Positions 9,881 to 19,285 of a DNA stretch of 64,000 nt are shown in pieces. Every line of letters starts with the position of its first letter. Position 1 is the first letter of the stretch. Source of the stretch: Sinohyriopsis cumingii (lineage: Eukaryota > Mollusca > Bivalvia > Unionida > Unionidae); contig CM068829.1 in the NCBI GenBank assembly GCA_028554795.2, positions 135,865,579 to 135,929,578 of the forward strand, given 5' to 3'. The position numbers and the translations under genes are program-made. A model generated the notes under the pieces. The model was not told the origin of the DNA, did not search any database, and saw only the letters and a list, made by a program, of their open reading frames with translations.

Positions 9881-10300
9881 ATGGAAGAGCCCACATATAT
9901 CGAACTTCTGATCAGAGCTTTGGGAGGTGTCATAAGAAAATTTTCTTCATACAAGCCGACGGACTACTCCCACTTCTATCGTTACAAAAGACAATATACT
10001 TGCTATATCTGTAAGAAGAAATGACATTGGTCTTCAGAGTGTCCAGACCGTCAAAAAAGCAAAACATGTGTCAGAAGAGACACAAGTCAAGATACCTATT
10101 ATCATTTTCAAGAACAAGGACATTGGTCTTTAGATTGCCCTAAGAAACAACAGGAGCAAGAGGAAGAGGGTGCTTCCGAACAGGAAGAAAAAGAGGCACC
10201 CTCCCCAAATGAAGAACCCAAACATGTGCAAAAAAGAGAAAAAAAAGAGAAGAAAAGAAAACGAGGAGAAAGTGAGGAAGAAGAGGAGGAAAAAATGTGA
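9881..10300 (+). pseudogene. CCHC zinc-knuckle protein with acidic/basic tail
   Basis: A 139-codon frame starts MEEPTYIELLIRALGGVI. Residues 43-56 form one CCHC knuckle, CYIC and HWSSEC, with an in-frame TGA (10022-10024) at the spot that is usually Gly. A second knuckle-like segment YYHFQEQGHWSLDCP keeps His and the last Cys but not the first two Cys. The tail is Glu/Lys-rich, ending at TGA 10298-10300; its reverse strand gives a spurious hydrophobic ORF. It is the divergent partner of PolB and has AATAAA 84 bp after the stop. Knuckles of this kind bind single-stranded nucleic acid; the role in the element is unknown. Confidence 0.65.
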
Positions 10301-10383
10301 AAGTGAAGAAAAATTCAAACAACAGAGAGAGTGAACAAAGGTCTTGTGTTGTGTTGTGAATTGGATTGTAAAATTTGTACCAG

Positions 10384-10389
10384 AATAAA
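10384..10389 (+). terminator. Poly(A) signal of zinc-knuckle gene
   Basis: AATAAA on the plus strand is followed at a short distance by CATAAA and a T-rich stretch. It fits the end of the zinc-knuckle transcript and shows that this gene, unlike its neighbours to the right, uses ordinary polyadenylation. Confidence 0.6.
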
Positions 10390-10536
10390 CCAGGCATAAA
10401 ACGTGTCTCTTGGTTTTGATCTTTTAGAATATAGACCTACATGGATCTACACTCACGCAATCACTCACTCAGACATGTAAATCAAGGGTAAAAAGGGGCT
10501 TTTGAGTTTTAATTGATTTTGGCAATTTAAATAATA

Positions 10537-10574
10537 TCTCTTTTTGAGAGAATTGGGTGGCCTTGAAAAGAACC
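10537..10574 (-). terminator. Histone-type mRNA 3' end (stem-loop, ACCCA, purine-rich element)
   Basis: On the minus strand 10574-10559 reads GGTTCTTTTCAAGGCC, which fits the histone stem-loop pattern GGYYYUUUUCARRRCC with one internal mismatch, followed exactly by ACCCA (10558-10554) and, 7 nt later, by CAAAAAGAGA (10546-10537), close to the histone downstream element. The stop that best fits the upstream gene (10594-10592) is 17 nt before the stem. A TTGGCAATTT block on the plus strand just downstream is shared with the copy at 172-186, so the two 3' regions are probably related by descent. Confidence 0.7.
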
Positions 10575-10591
10575 GTTGGGTATTTGTTTGT

Positions 10592-11182
10592 TTAACTATG
10601 GAACGGGACGTGATCATCTTTAACTGCCTTAAGCCTTTGCCACGGCCAGGACCTGCTTCTGGACTGGCTCCTGTCAATGATGATTTTGTATAAATCACTA
10701 GGGATGGTATAGCAGGCGGAGTAACATTGCTTGATTGTTTGGCTCGGGAAGGTCTTTTTCTCTTGGATCGTAATAAAGAAGTCTGATACATTTGTTTAAG
10801 ACTCCTTAACTCTGGTAAAATGTCAATATTCTCCTTCTCTTCTAGACCTTGTTTCGTCTCTGCTGCTTCTTCGTGTCGTTTCCTTCTTGCCTATTCTTCT
10901 TCTCGCTGATGCTATTGAAGGAGAAAAGCTTGTTCTGCTTGTTTCTGCTGTTGTAAAAATCTGTTTAAAATCATCGACATTAGGTAAAGAAGGACAAGGT
11001 GGTGAAGGTACTGGTACCGGAACAAATTCTTGCGAAGACGACAGAAAATCGACTAAATCCCAATTAAAATCGACCTCTTCTGGAAGTAAGCCTGTGTTGA
11101 CTTTGGTAGCCGCTGATATTCCATCGCTTCTAGTTCTCACGGCCGGTGCACCCCAATTCATTGTCTTCTTAGTTTCCGTCAT
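10592..11182 (-). pseudogene. Unidentified peripheral gene with acidic and basic segments
   Basis: The start ATG at 11182 (MTETKKTMNWGAPAVRTRS) is chosen because it lies about 50 bp past a TATA-like site. An acidic, aromatic segment PEEVDFNWDLVDFL near residues 32-45 resembles transactivation motifs; a Pro-rich linker follows. Then, in another frame, comes a Gln/Glu coiled coil, LEEKENIDILPELRSLKQMY, and the NLS-like RSKRKRPSRAK. At least one frameshift near 10970 and two stops break it. No homology is recognised. By position (edge of element, own promoter, histone-like 3' end) it may be an early regulatory protein; that is inference. Confidence 0.45.
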
Positions 11183-11449
11183 GTCTGAAAACTGTGTTGC
11201 ATGGATTGACTGCGCACAGACGATATCGCGTCTATATAGGGAATGTGACGTCACAGTCCGCTCTCTTCGGATTGGAAAACTGACTCCGTGTTGTGACTTA
11301 ATTTTGTAACGCGTGTTTGGATTGGTGAATAAACTCAATCCGTCTCGATCCGCAGTTCCAATATAAATAACCGCAGTTCACTACATTCCCTTCACCTGTT
11401 CTCGTCGCTTGATGTGATTAACGTAGAATCATCTACTCTCGTATCGATA
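11183..11449. promoter_or_regulatory. Divergent promoter: two TATA boxes, CRE, two CCAAT boxes
   Basis: Between the divergent genes lie a minus-strand TATATAG (about 11239-11232), the palindrome TGACGTCA (11246-11253, CRE/ATF site), two ATTGG motifs (11271-11275 and 11321-11325, inverted CCAAT) and a plus-strand ATATAAATAA (11361-11370). Divergent CCAAT/TATA promoters of this type are familiar from histone gene pairs, and both genes here end in histone-like stem-loops. Site calls are by eye from consensus only. Confidence 0.55.
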
Positions 11450-11487
11450 ATGCTATTCCGTACGGTCTTATCCATGTATGTGAAATC

Positions 11488-11637
11488 ATGGAAAATTATC
11501 AGGATCACCGATACGAGCATTTGGATAAAAGAATTTATGTGGAGAGACAAGGCTGTTTGAAGAGAGTTCTCATCTACGGACCAGCAGTCAGAAGACTTTT
11601 CAGGAAGCGAAGACCTATGCGTTGCCCTCTATGTTAA
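11488..11637 (+). CDS. Small basic protein (49 aa), unidentified
   Basis: This short frame has no internal stop: MENYQDHRYEHLDKRIYVER, followed by PAVRRLFRKRRPMRCPLC at its end. It is strongly basic in its last 20 residues. An upstream overlapping 36-codon ORF (from 11450) is an alternative. PAVRRLFRK looks like part of the histone H4 segment around KPAIRRLARR, but such Arg-rich matches arise easily. It lies 120 bp past a TATA box and its stop is 26 nt before a histone-type stem-loop, so it is very likely transcribed as drawn. Function unknown; DNA binding is plausible from charge. Confidence 0.5.
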   Translation: MENYQDHRYEHLDKRIYVERQGCLKRVLIYGPAVRRLFRKRRPMRCPLC

Positions 11638-11660
11638 CGAAATGATGTTAACAAAAACCC

Positions 11661-11684
11661 AAAGGCCCCTTTTAGGGCCACTCA
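11661..11684 (+). terminator. Histone-type stem-loop after the small basic gene
   Basis: AAAGGCCCCTTTTAGGGCCACTCA: a GGCCC/GGGCC stem (11664-11679) with a T-rich loop, preceded by AAA and followed by ACTCA. Position and sequence fit a replication-dependent histone 3' end, although the closing pair is mismatched and the downstream purine element is weak (CGAAAATA). Confidence 0.6.
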
Positions 11685-11685
11685 T

Positions 11686-11850
11686 ATGCCTCGAAAATAT
11701 TTGCTCCCTTGCCTAAAATGTCTTTTAGTTAGTTGTATAGTTTTTTGAATGTTGTCTGTTGTAGATATGCCTCGAAAGGATTTGCTTTCTATCTTAATTT
11801 TTTTTAAGTTAGTTGTATCGTTCTTTGTACAATGTCTATTGTATGTGTTA
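11686..11850 (+). repeat. Tandem duplication, 81-bp unit
   Basis: ATGCCTCGAAA starts both copies (11686 and 11767), and TTAGTTGTAT and TGTCTRTTGTA recur at matching offsets. The copies have diverged. It lies just outside the last element gene and may be part of the element terminus. Confidence 0.65.
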
Positions 11851-12943
11851 TCTCTGTCTCTGTCCCGCCAGTCCCGTTTCCGTCAAGCTATTTTCCCCGC
11901 TGTTTGGTTGATTGAGGTCAGCTCCTAGCAACATTGTTACCCATTTTCTCTACTGTGACGTAACCTTACCTGTAATGTATTTTCCCATTGTCGCTATAAA
12001 TCTTGTCGCTATACAGACCAAGGGGGTCTGTAATGTATTTTCCCATTGTCGCTACATCGCCCCCCCCCCCTTCACTACTAGTTTGTTTATGTGCCACATA
12101 CAAATATAATTCCACTCTGTTGCATGTAAATAGAAGCAATACGGAAATTACGGAATTAAATTGTTAATGGAAATGGAGAGTTATCGAAGTAGCACTATCT
12201 ATCTACCCGTTTTTCTTTACTAATAAAAAGTTTCGAAATACTTTCTATATCAACTCTCATCATCCATGCAAAGCTAAGTCAGAATAAAACCAGTACGTTA
12301 ATGCAGTGCCAGGTCGCTGTTTTAGAACAAGGCAAAGCAAGATGTAAGAGGGAAACGTTTTGATCTCAAAAGAGCCAGAACCCGGTAAAGTAGGCAAATG
12401 ACACACTGCCGTTTCATGACCTATAAGATGTTGCGAAACTGCTCAATATTGTTTCAGGCGCTGTAATGAAACGGTGGAGCTGTGACATCACTAGCATCAA
12501 ATCGCAAAATGGCCCGTCGTGGTGTCGAAATGGTAACAAGCCGTTTTAAAACAGCACTGGACCAAAGGAGTAATTATATTATAATAGTTTCCTCTAATCT
12601 TTATACTTCGATATGCATGCCTACAGATGTGCAGAAATTTAATCAGAAACAACTCCGGTCTCGTTAATTATCAGGGATTTACTTTAGGTCGGTATATTTA
12701 TTGGACAAAAAAACAACATTTTACTCGGATAAAGAAGACCACTATGCACAAAGGATAGGATAACGAGACAGAATAGAACTGAATCAGGAGACAAATGATG
12801 TCCATTCACAATGTCCATTTATTGTGAACCTCGGCCTAAAGCTGATTTTCAGAAGCTTAGGAAAGCACGTAAGAGAAAGTAGACATGATTTAAAAGTGTA
12901 AGCAAATGTAGGAAAACCTTCGTCACGACAATACATTATTACT
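11851..12943. other. Non-coding stretch with a 26-bp direct repeat
   Basis: TGTAATGTATTTTCCCATTGTCGCTA occurs at 11971-11996 and 12029-12054 (58-bp spacing). A C-homopolymer sits at 12060-12070. No gene is supported; the short ORFs here lack coding character. Confidence 0.5.
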
Positions 12944-13019
12944 ATTATCATCATCATTATTATTATTATTATCATTATTATTATTGTTGTTATTATTATT
13001 ATTATTATTATTATTTCAT
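12944..13019. repeat. (ATT)n/(ATC)n microsatellite
   Basis: Trinucleotide ATT/ATC array directly beside the donor splice site of the HSPA12 exon, thus intronic. Confidence 0.9.
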
Positions 13020-13024
13020 ATTAC

Positions 13025-13330
13025 CATTTTTCCATGCAGCATCATCTTAAAGCGACGAAAGTAGTACCACTGTTTATATTCAGAGCTATCATTGGATGCC
13101 AAATCTGCATACTTCGTTTCGGCGTCGTAACCGAAAGAGTCCAATGTCTTCCCATCCGGTTCTATCAAAACTGTTGTCGGCGCCTTTAGAGATACAAGTT
13201 GTCCACCAAACCACTGTTTACCACTAATCTTTGTAGGATCTGCATCGTACTCATGTTTGAATGAGAACGCCCATCCGGAATAGGTAGTTCCAAAATCTAT
13301 AGCGGCCACAAGAAGGCTGGTTTTGGATGA
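13025..13330 (-). CDS. Exon of a HSPA12-type Hsp70 gene (N-terminal ATPase start)
   Basis: The frame contains the Hsp70 phosphate-1 motif as AAIDFGTTYSGWAFSF, then WFGGQLVSLKAPTTVL and WYYFRRFKMML, the pattern of the HSPA12A/B subfamily, which binds ATP and is expanded in molluscs. The exon is bounded by an AG acceptor (13332-13331, after a T-rich tract) and a GTAATA donor (13024-13019), giving 306 bp, exactly 102 codons in phase. The ORF therefore runs into the intron on both sides and its apparent start codon is not real. Other exons are not visible nearby, so this may be a single surviving exon or part of a long-intron gene. Confidence 0.8.
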
Positions 13331-16267
13331 CTAGAAATATAGAAATTCAAATATGTACTTTTTCTCTGTGTTTGGGTAACGAACTAAATCAGTAACTTTC
13401 AGGATACTTCATTTTACCTATATGTCAAAGAAAGAGGTATCAGCTGAACTCATTAGAACTGAATGTTTTGTAACTGGAAATCCAAAATGAAGTGTTCTTG
13501 TGGAATTATATTGCGGTTTACTAACTATTGCTTGTAATGGAGTTATCCTTTCTTAAAGTGTTACCCTTTTTAAATTGGTGCAGAGGTTCCCTCTACTTGT
13601 GACATGTGCGAAAGTGACTTTTAAAAGAACAAAGACATCGCCAAATTAAACAGCATAACGTCAAAGAATCGCAAACATACAGGAAGCACAGACAGTAATA
13701 TTGTTAAAATGCCAGAAATTAAAACATCTAATCACAGTCCTTAGTCAACATAATTTTCAATGTCTAAAATTGAAAGATGACATTTGTTAGGAAGAAAAAT
13801 GACAATTCTTGTGCAATCAAAAGATTTAAGTATATCTCAGTTTACTGAGGAGGTGTTTTCGTCCGAAACTCTTCTTTAATTTCAGCACCTAATTTGGGGA
13901 ATTCAGCGACATTAAATTGTATCTGAAAAAGTTTTCTTAATTTACACATAATTTGCTTCAAAAATATTACAATTTACTTTTGAAGATTTTCACATTATTT
14001 GACGCTGGGGCATAGCCTGCAAAACTAGGCATATACCATTCTTTAATTTAAAGTAATATTTAATTCAGTTTAGTTTTTTCTCACTGTATTCGTATCGGAG
14101 AATAATATAAAGTGCTTGTATTATAAATAAATATTACTTATAGTGATGTGTAAAGGTCTAAAATTCAATGCAAATCAAATACCATTGTTACGTTTTGGCA
14201 GCACCTCTGACGTGATCAGAAACCTGTAAGATGAAATAAATAGTTTATTTCTTATACTTGTATATACATAATTATTTTGATCTAGGTTGCCGTCGCTTTG
14301 TGAACTTCAGTGATGAAAGAGCCAATAACAATATTGTAGGAATTTAAATTAACTTTAGTTTGTTTCATGCAATGTCAACAAATATAGACGATTATATTAT
14401 GAAAATGTCAAAAATTATAAACGCCTACATTAGACAATGTTGGTTTCTGTACTAGAAATGTAGACAAAGTCAGTGGATTCTATGCTATATCAAGTTCATT
14501 ACAAGAGTACAAAGGAACACTCAATTTGCTCGGCAGACGACTGCCTAATATTGGCCAATAATAAATGTAAGTCATAGTACATGAAAGAATTTTGTATGTG
14601 TACCTTTAGCTTCTCTATATCCGTCGAGTTGAATTGCACATAACTATGCCATGTACTTCCCACAACAATGTATCCAACATTACAGAAGAGGAAGCTATGC
14701 AAGCTGGTCTGGTTTTGTGGGATTTAACGCCATTTTTGCAACACAAGCTCGACTATACATGGCGGACAGTATATTTAGTGGAGGTAGAATCCTGGAAAAA
14801 CGACTGACCTACGGGAAACTAACATTTGTGTAAAATGCCTAAAGAACATGAAAGAGGGAAAATTGATCTTTTCAAGGACTGGCACATTTCAGTAACACAT
14901 CCTTGTCTTGGATACTCTTTACTTTGCGATAAAAGAATCGTGTACAAAGATAGAAGTGACACTCAAGCAGTTTTGAGAAGCGAAATTCGAATGTTTATTC
15001 CACTTTCATGTTGCAAAACTACATATTTTTAAGTAATTTACGTGGAAATTTCTTCGGATTCGATGGCTTGTGAACCTTTTGAATCCATTTACATGGCTAT
15101 AATGAAGCAGTACCCGGAATTCTACTACTGAAATGCGCTCGCTCGAATAGATTTTGACAAAAAAATAAACAATCGAAAAACACCCCCAAAACTGAAACAA
15201 ACAAACAACCCTCCAACCACCCCCGAAGAAAAAAAAAACCGCGTATGTCATCATCATGTATCAGTCGGAGTATTCTTTGATTAAGAGCACTATAAAAAAT
15301 GACAATTCTATAAATTATTATAGCGTTTAAAACAAATTTGTTGGGACAAGTACAAGATTTGACATGTTAATCATTTTGTGGAATTGTTCCAGTTAGTGTT
15401 TATTTTTTACCCTTTTTCATGAAGAGCACAAGAGGGAACTTGGTCCCTGCACTACAGTAGCGCAAATAAAATCCATGACATTTCAGAGAAATAGCAGATT
15501 TAATTAAAAGATTATGTGTTAGACGTATCTTTTCATTCTATAATGTGATAAAGTCAAATTTTCGTCCTTGATAACGTTCATGAGCAAATTAAAATAAGGA
15601 AAGAAAGGATGAACAGAGTGATAGAGGGACGAATTTTGCAGTTTTGTGCTCATGATAGAAGAACAATCATAGCAGAAAATTTATTAGTGATTCAGTGTCA
15701 TAATTAGACACGAAAGTGACTTTCGGCTAAACAGTCTGAAATGAAGACCCAGAAGGCAGGCTTAACTATGGTCAGAGATGAGGTTAAAGAGCATTGTACC
15801 GTTTGGTGTACTTTCACTTTCGATTTTAATATGACGAATGACTTTCAAAAGTGACAGTTTTTCTATTATTACAATAGGTCTTCAGAATGTTACGTTTATG
15901 GTAATTGGATGAAATCTATTATTTTAAATGATTTTTAAATGTTCAAATAGCATGCTGCTACTCCTAGCCTTTCAAGAGTAATATGTCAGTACTGAGACTT
16001 GGCCCCTAATAGCTACAACGCACACCAATCAAAATATGGGCAAGTCAGAAAGCAAAGAGAACGTTAGTTAAATTGGCTAAGATATAGGCAATAGAGGCTC
16101 CTGTTAATCGATATTAGCTTTGTTTTAGATCTACGCTTATCCTCTACCACGTCAAGTCTAGGCTGAAGCTAAATGGGTCACTTGAACTATTGTTCTCACT
16201 GATTTCATTTCAGCATTGTGGAACCTTACTACATGCACTGAGGTATGCGTGTATTTTTTAAAATTTT
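13331..16267. other. AT-rich intron/intergenic DNA with a SINE fragment
   Basis: No coding sequence is supported. Around 14718-14766, GATTTAACGCCATTTTTGCA and CTATACATGGCGG match 16503-16551, so a dispersed repeat fragment is present at both sites. The remainder is featureless AT-rich DNA. Confidence 0.5.
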
Positions 16268-16560
16268 TAGATTAGCTTTAACAATTTTTCAGTCATATCG
16301 CTACGACATCTGCAGTGAGGCAAGTGTATAGTGATATCTAGCACTGGGGCATCATGCAGTTGATATATAGCATCATGTCCCATCCAGTCACATTATCCTG
16401 ACACCAGGCCGACCAGTCCTAACACTAACCTCTTAATGCTTAGCGCCAAAACGAGGCCACTGCTAGTGCATTACGTTAATGCTATTGTTGGTTTTGTTAT
16501 ACGGTTTAACGCCATTTTTCAGCACAAGATAGGCTATACATGGCGGCCTGTATTGATTAT
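16268..16560. repeat. SINE-like dispersed repeat, copy 1
   Basis: It shares with 18990-19200 the blocks TTTTTCAGTCATATCGCTACG, TCTAGCACTGGGG, CACATTATCCTGACACCAGG and CCGACCA. The last part repeats the GTTTAACGCCATTTTTCAGC block seen near 14718. These blocks resemble abundant molluscan tRNA-derived SINEs read on the opposite strand. Confidence 0.65.
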
Positions 16561-16689
16561 ATCAACACTGTAGATAGATCCCAGGGGAAGTGTACACACA
16601 CCGTCACGACAAACCATATTTCTTGTAGGTTTCTTGGTAGAAGTTCAGTTTCAAGGTTTTCATCCAGCCCAAATTCCTTTTCTCTCACT

Positions 16690-17561
16690 CCATCGAGATA
16701 TACCTGCATGAAATCAACAGGAATATGATTATTTTGCTCAGATATTGCGAGTATAGCATGCGTTATATCTTCAATCCGCTGACAGACTAGCCGAAACTAA
16801 AGCACTGACGAAATTTGACCAGGAACTCATTTGCATTCCGAGTCACATGACTATACAAATATCGCGACCTACATGTCAATGACTTCAGAGTTCAAATAGT
16901 CACGTGATATCAACAATTAACCATTTCTAATGTTGCAGTAGGAAAACAATTCGAACACATAAATGAAGGTCACGTAATATTTATAAATTAATAAAAGAAC
17001 ATAGACTGTTACAAATATTTATTCTGAAAACAACGACCAGAAATCTGTAAATGTTTCAGCAACTTGGAAAAAACAGATTCAACAAGCGGAGAGCATAGGT
17101 CAATGCGGTAGTCACGTGGAACCAACAAAATACATCGCTGACACGTGCTTAGTACTTGATGAATCTGGTTTTCTCCACCTTGCTGCGATACCGACAGGTT
17201 TCTAGTCGTTGTTCTCAGAATAAATTTGTTGAGAATTAAATGTGCATTATATTTACCTACAAGTATTACATGAGTTTTAATTAATACTTTTGAATTCTAT
17301 GCACAACAACGTTCGAAATGGTTTATTGTAGATACCACATTACTATTGGACCTCGGATGTCATTAACATGTAGGTTGTGAAATTTGTGTAGTCAGATGAC
17401 TCAAAATGCAAATGACGAGTTCCAGGTCAAATTTCATCAATGCTATAGTTGCATCTCGTCCGTCAGCGGATTGAAGATATAACGATTGCATCACTCCCTA
17501 ATGTTTAGAAAATAAATCATATTCCTATTGATTTCATGCAGGTAGGCCTATATCTCAATGG
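16690..17561. repeat. Large imperfect palindrome (fold-back element, about 400-bp arms)
   Basis: The left arm from 16690 (ATCGAGATATACCTGCATGA) matches the reverse complement of the right arm ending at 17561. Shared blocks include ATATCTTCAATCCGCTGAC, GAAATTTGACC, CCTACATGT and TTTATTCTGA-AACAACGA, continuing to CAAG about 30 bp from the centre near 17125. Arms differ by scattered substitutions and small gaps. No ORF lies inside. It looks like a non-autonomous fold-back or MITE-like element; no clear target-site duplication is seen. Confidence 0.8.
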
Positions 17562-18679
17562 GTCGTTAAAGTTTGCAAAGCCGACTAGTAAGCGGCTACC
17601 CTATGCCGACCGTATATGGTGTCGGCGAATTACAACGTTTCGATAGGCAGTGGAATTTGACCCCACACCCCGACCTAAATGTCCAAATGTCAAAAATGGG
17701 GTAGCAATGGTTAGAGAAAACTCGGACTACCATTTACCAGCCTTTTTTCTAGGAAGAGCGTTGTATGTTTTGTTCTACAAACCCGCACAAGCAGATTCAA
17801 AAGGAAGTAAATAAGGTTCCTACAAATACTATTTTCTCTAACTAATAGTGCATGCATATATCTGAATCTAGAAATGGATAAGAACTTTATATCATTAGAT
17901 ATAAGAGTGAAACCAGTGTTAAAACAATGTGATCACCTAACGGATGAATAGAGAAGAAACAGGAATTAAAGAGTATCAATACCTTTCTGTTAGATCTGTA
18001 CCTCACGTCTTACGACCTACACTGGTCCCGGCTGCTAGAAAACAGGTCAACTCTAGATATCGTATTCATTGATTTCCGAGAAGAGCGTCACGTGCTCATA
18101 AAATCTTTACGTTTATGAAATCCTAATCAAATGCAAGAAGGAACGAAATTATTTAGTTCTTTTTCCTATATCCGAGGAAATTTTACCTAAGGATGCTATT
18201 TTAGATCTTATACTCGTTGTACTATTTAGATGGGAATTGTGAGGCATTACACAGACATATAAACACTTTACAGTTGACAACACCAAAATAGCTTGAACTT
18301 GAAATAACAGGTCAGATGGGCGAACCAGCAGAAAGTGCTAATTTTGAAATTTAGAGCGTAGTGGTTCTGCACAATTTTACAAAACTGAGCTTACAAAGTT
18401 ACATCTAGAATTCATATTAGTGTATAACATATCGCAGTAAATCTTGAAATGAATGAATACACGCATGAATGAATGAAAGAATGAATGTAGGCCTCAGTTA
18501 GAATGTGTACACTCACGTTTGTAACATGATACAGTTATGTTGTAAAGAGTGTTCACAGGTTGTTCGCTATTATGAAGTGCTTAGCTGTAGAAAGTGTGCA
18601 GTAATGTTCAACAATGCCCTTGTCGGAAGAGGTATGAGTAAACACTTACCTGGAAGGGGCTGTTTATTATCAGTCTGGA

Positions 18680-18680
<1 letters not shown>
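17562..18680. other. Non-coding DNA
   Basis: No gene, RNA or strong repeat is recognised. GAATGAATGAAAGAATGAATG at 18467-18487 is a short simple repeat. Confidence 0.5.

Positions 18681-18746
<66 letters not shown>
18681..18746. repeat. (TA)n microsatellite
   Basis: About 33 TA units. It creates an artificial ORF of alternating Ile-Tyr that should not be read as a gene. Confidence 0.95.
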
Positions 18747-18748
<2 letters not shown>

Positions 18749-18989
18749 AAAAGAGAGAGAGAGAAATAGCTAGCTAGCTACCGCATGTCCAAAGGATAAT
18801 TCCCTGGACAGTTTTTATTGTTACTTTTCCTCGACCCTCGACCCTTTATTAATCAAAACATTCAGCTTGTTATCAGTACATGCGTGTTTGATCAGCAAAA
18901 TGTGCAGTTTAGACTGCTTAATAGCTTTGTATATTATTATCTTGACACCATATTTGAAATAAAGACACGTGTGTGTGGTTGTGTGATTT

Positions 18990-19214
18990 GGGGTTTTAAC
19001 ATAACTGTAACAACTTTTCAGTCATATTGCTACGATGCCTGCAGTGTGGCACTTTATACTGATGTCTAGCACTGGGGAATCATTCTGCAGATATGTATCA
19101 TGATGTCCCACCCATTCACATTATCCTGACACCAGGCCGACCAATCCAAACACTAACCTCATAATGCTGACAGCCTAGCGAGGAAGCTGTTAGTTTCATT
19201 TGTATCAGTCTTTG
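18990..19214. repeat. SINE-like dispersed repeat, copy 2 (body)
   Basis: Same body blocks as copy 1 (CAGTCATATTGCTACGA, GTCTAGCACTGGGGA, CATTATCCTGACACCAGGCC). Here the body is followed by a tRNA-like head in the opposite sense, so the complete SINE reads on the minus strand from about 19285 to 18990. Confidence 0.65.
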
Positions 19215-19285
19215 GTATGACTCGACCAGGGTTCGAACCTCCCGCATCCGAGGCGGACGTTCTAACCACTGGGCCATCGGAGCGG
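19215..19285 (-). repeat. tRNA-derived SINE head
   Basis: On the minus strand it has RNA polymerase III box A TGGCCCAGTGG (19276-19266) and box B GGTTCGAACCC (19239-19229) at tRNA spacing, and an anticodon-arm-like CCGC/GCGG stem with loop CTCGGAT. Acceptor and T-stem pairing is poor, so it is a SINE promoter head rather than a tRNA gene. Confidence 0.7.

Larger units (their letters stand above)
186..11850 (-). mobile_element. Decayed Maverick/Polinton-type element (left element)
   Basis: One contiguous block carries the set that defines Polintons: family B DNA polymerase, retroviral-type integrase, adenain-like cysteine protease, capsid-type and penton-like proteins. Most genes read leftwards; two read rightwards. 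Nearly every gene has nonsense codons or frameshifts, so this is an old endogenous copy. I found no packaging ATPase in it and could not match terminal inverted repeats between its two ends, so the limits given (first and last virus-associated signal) are approximate. A self-alignment of 1-1300 against the reverse complement of 11600-12600 would settle the boundaries. Confidence 0.85.

Noticed and set aside
10140..10397. Phe/Leu-rich minus-strand ORF that looks like a membrane protein
   Set aside because: It is the antisense of the Glu/Lys-rich tail of the zinc-knuckle gene.
186..11684. Host core histone genes as explanation of the stem-loops
   Set aside because: None of the adjoining ORFs is a recognisable H1, H2A, H2B, H3 or H4; at most remote fold-like segments are present.
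186..11850. Terminal inverted repeats of the left Polinton
   Set aside because: I looked for matches between the two edges and found only direct or tandem repeats; TIRs may be lost or lie outside.
13016..13024. Extension of the HSPA12 ORF to 13016
   Set aside because: GTAATA at 13024-13019 is a good donor site and the frame stops at once beyond it; the coding exon ends at 13025.
18505..18777. 90-codon ORF with an Ile-Tyr run
   Set aside because: Most of it is translation of a (TA)n microsatellite.
19215..19285. tRNA gene (anticodon-like CGG)
   Set aside because: Boxes A and B are good but acceptor and T-stem pairing fails and it is joined to a SINE body; a SINE head is the better call.
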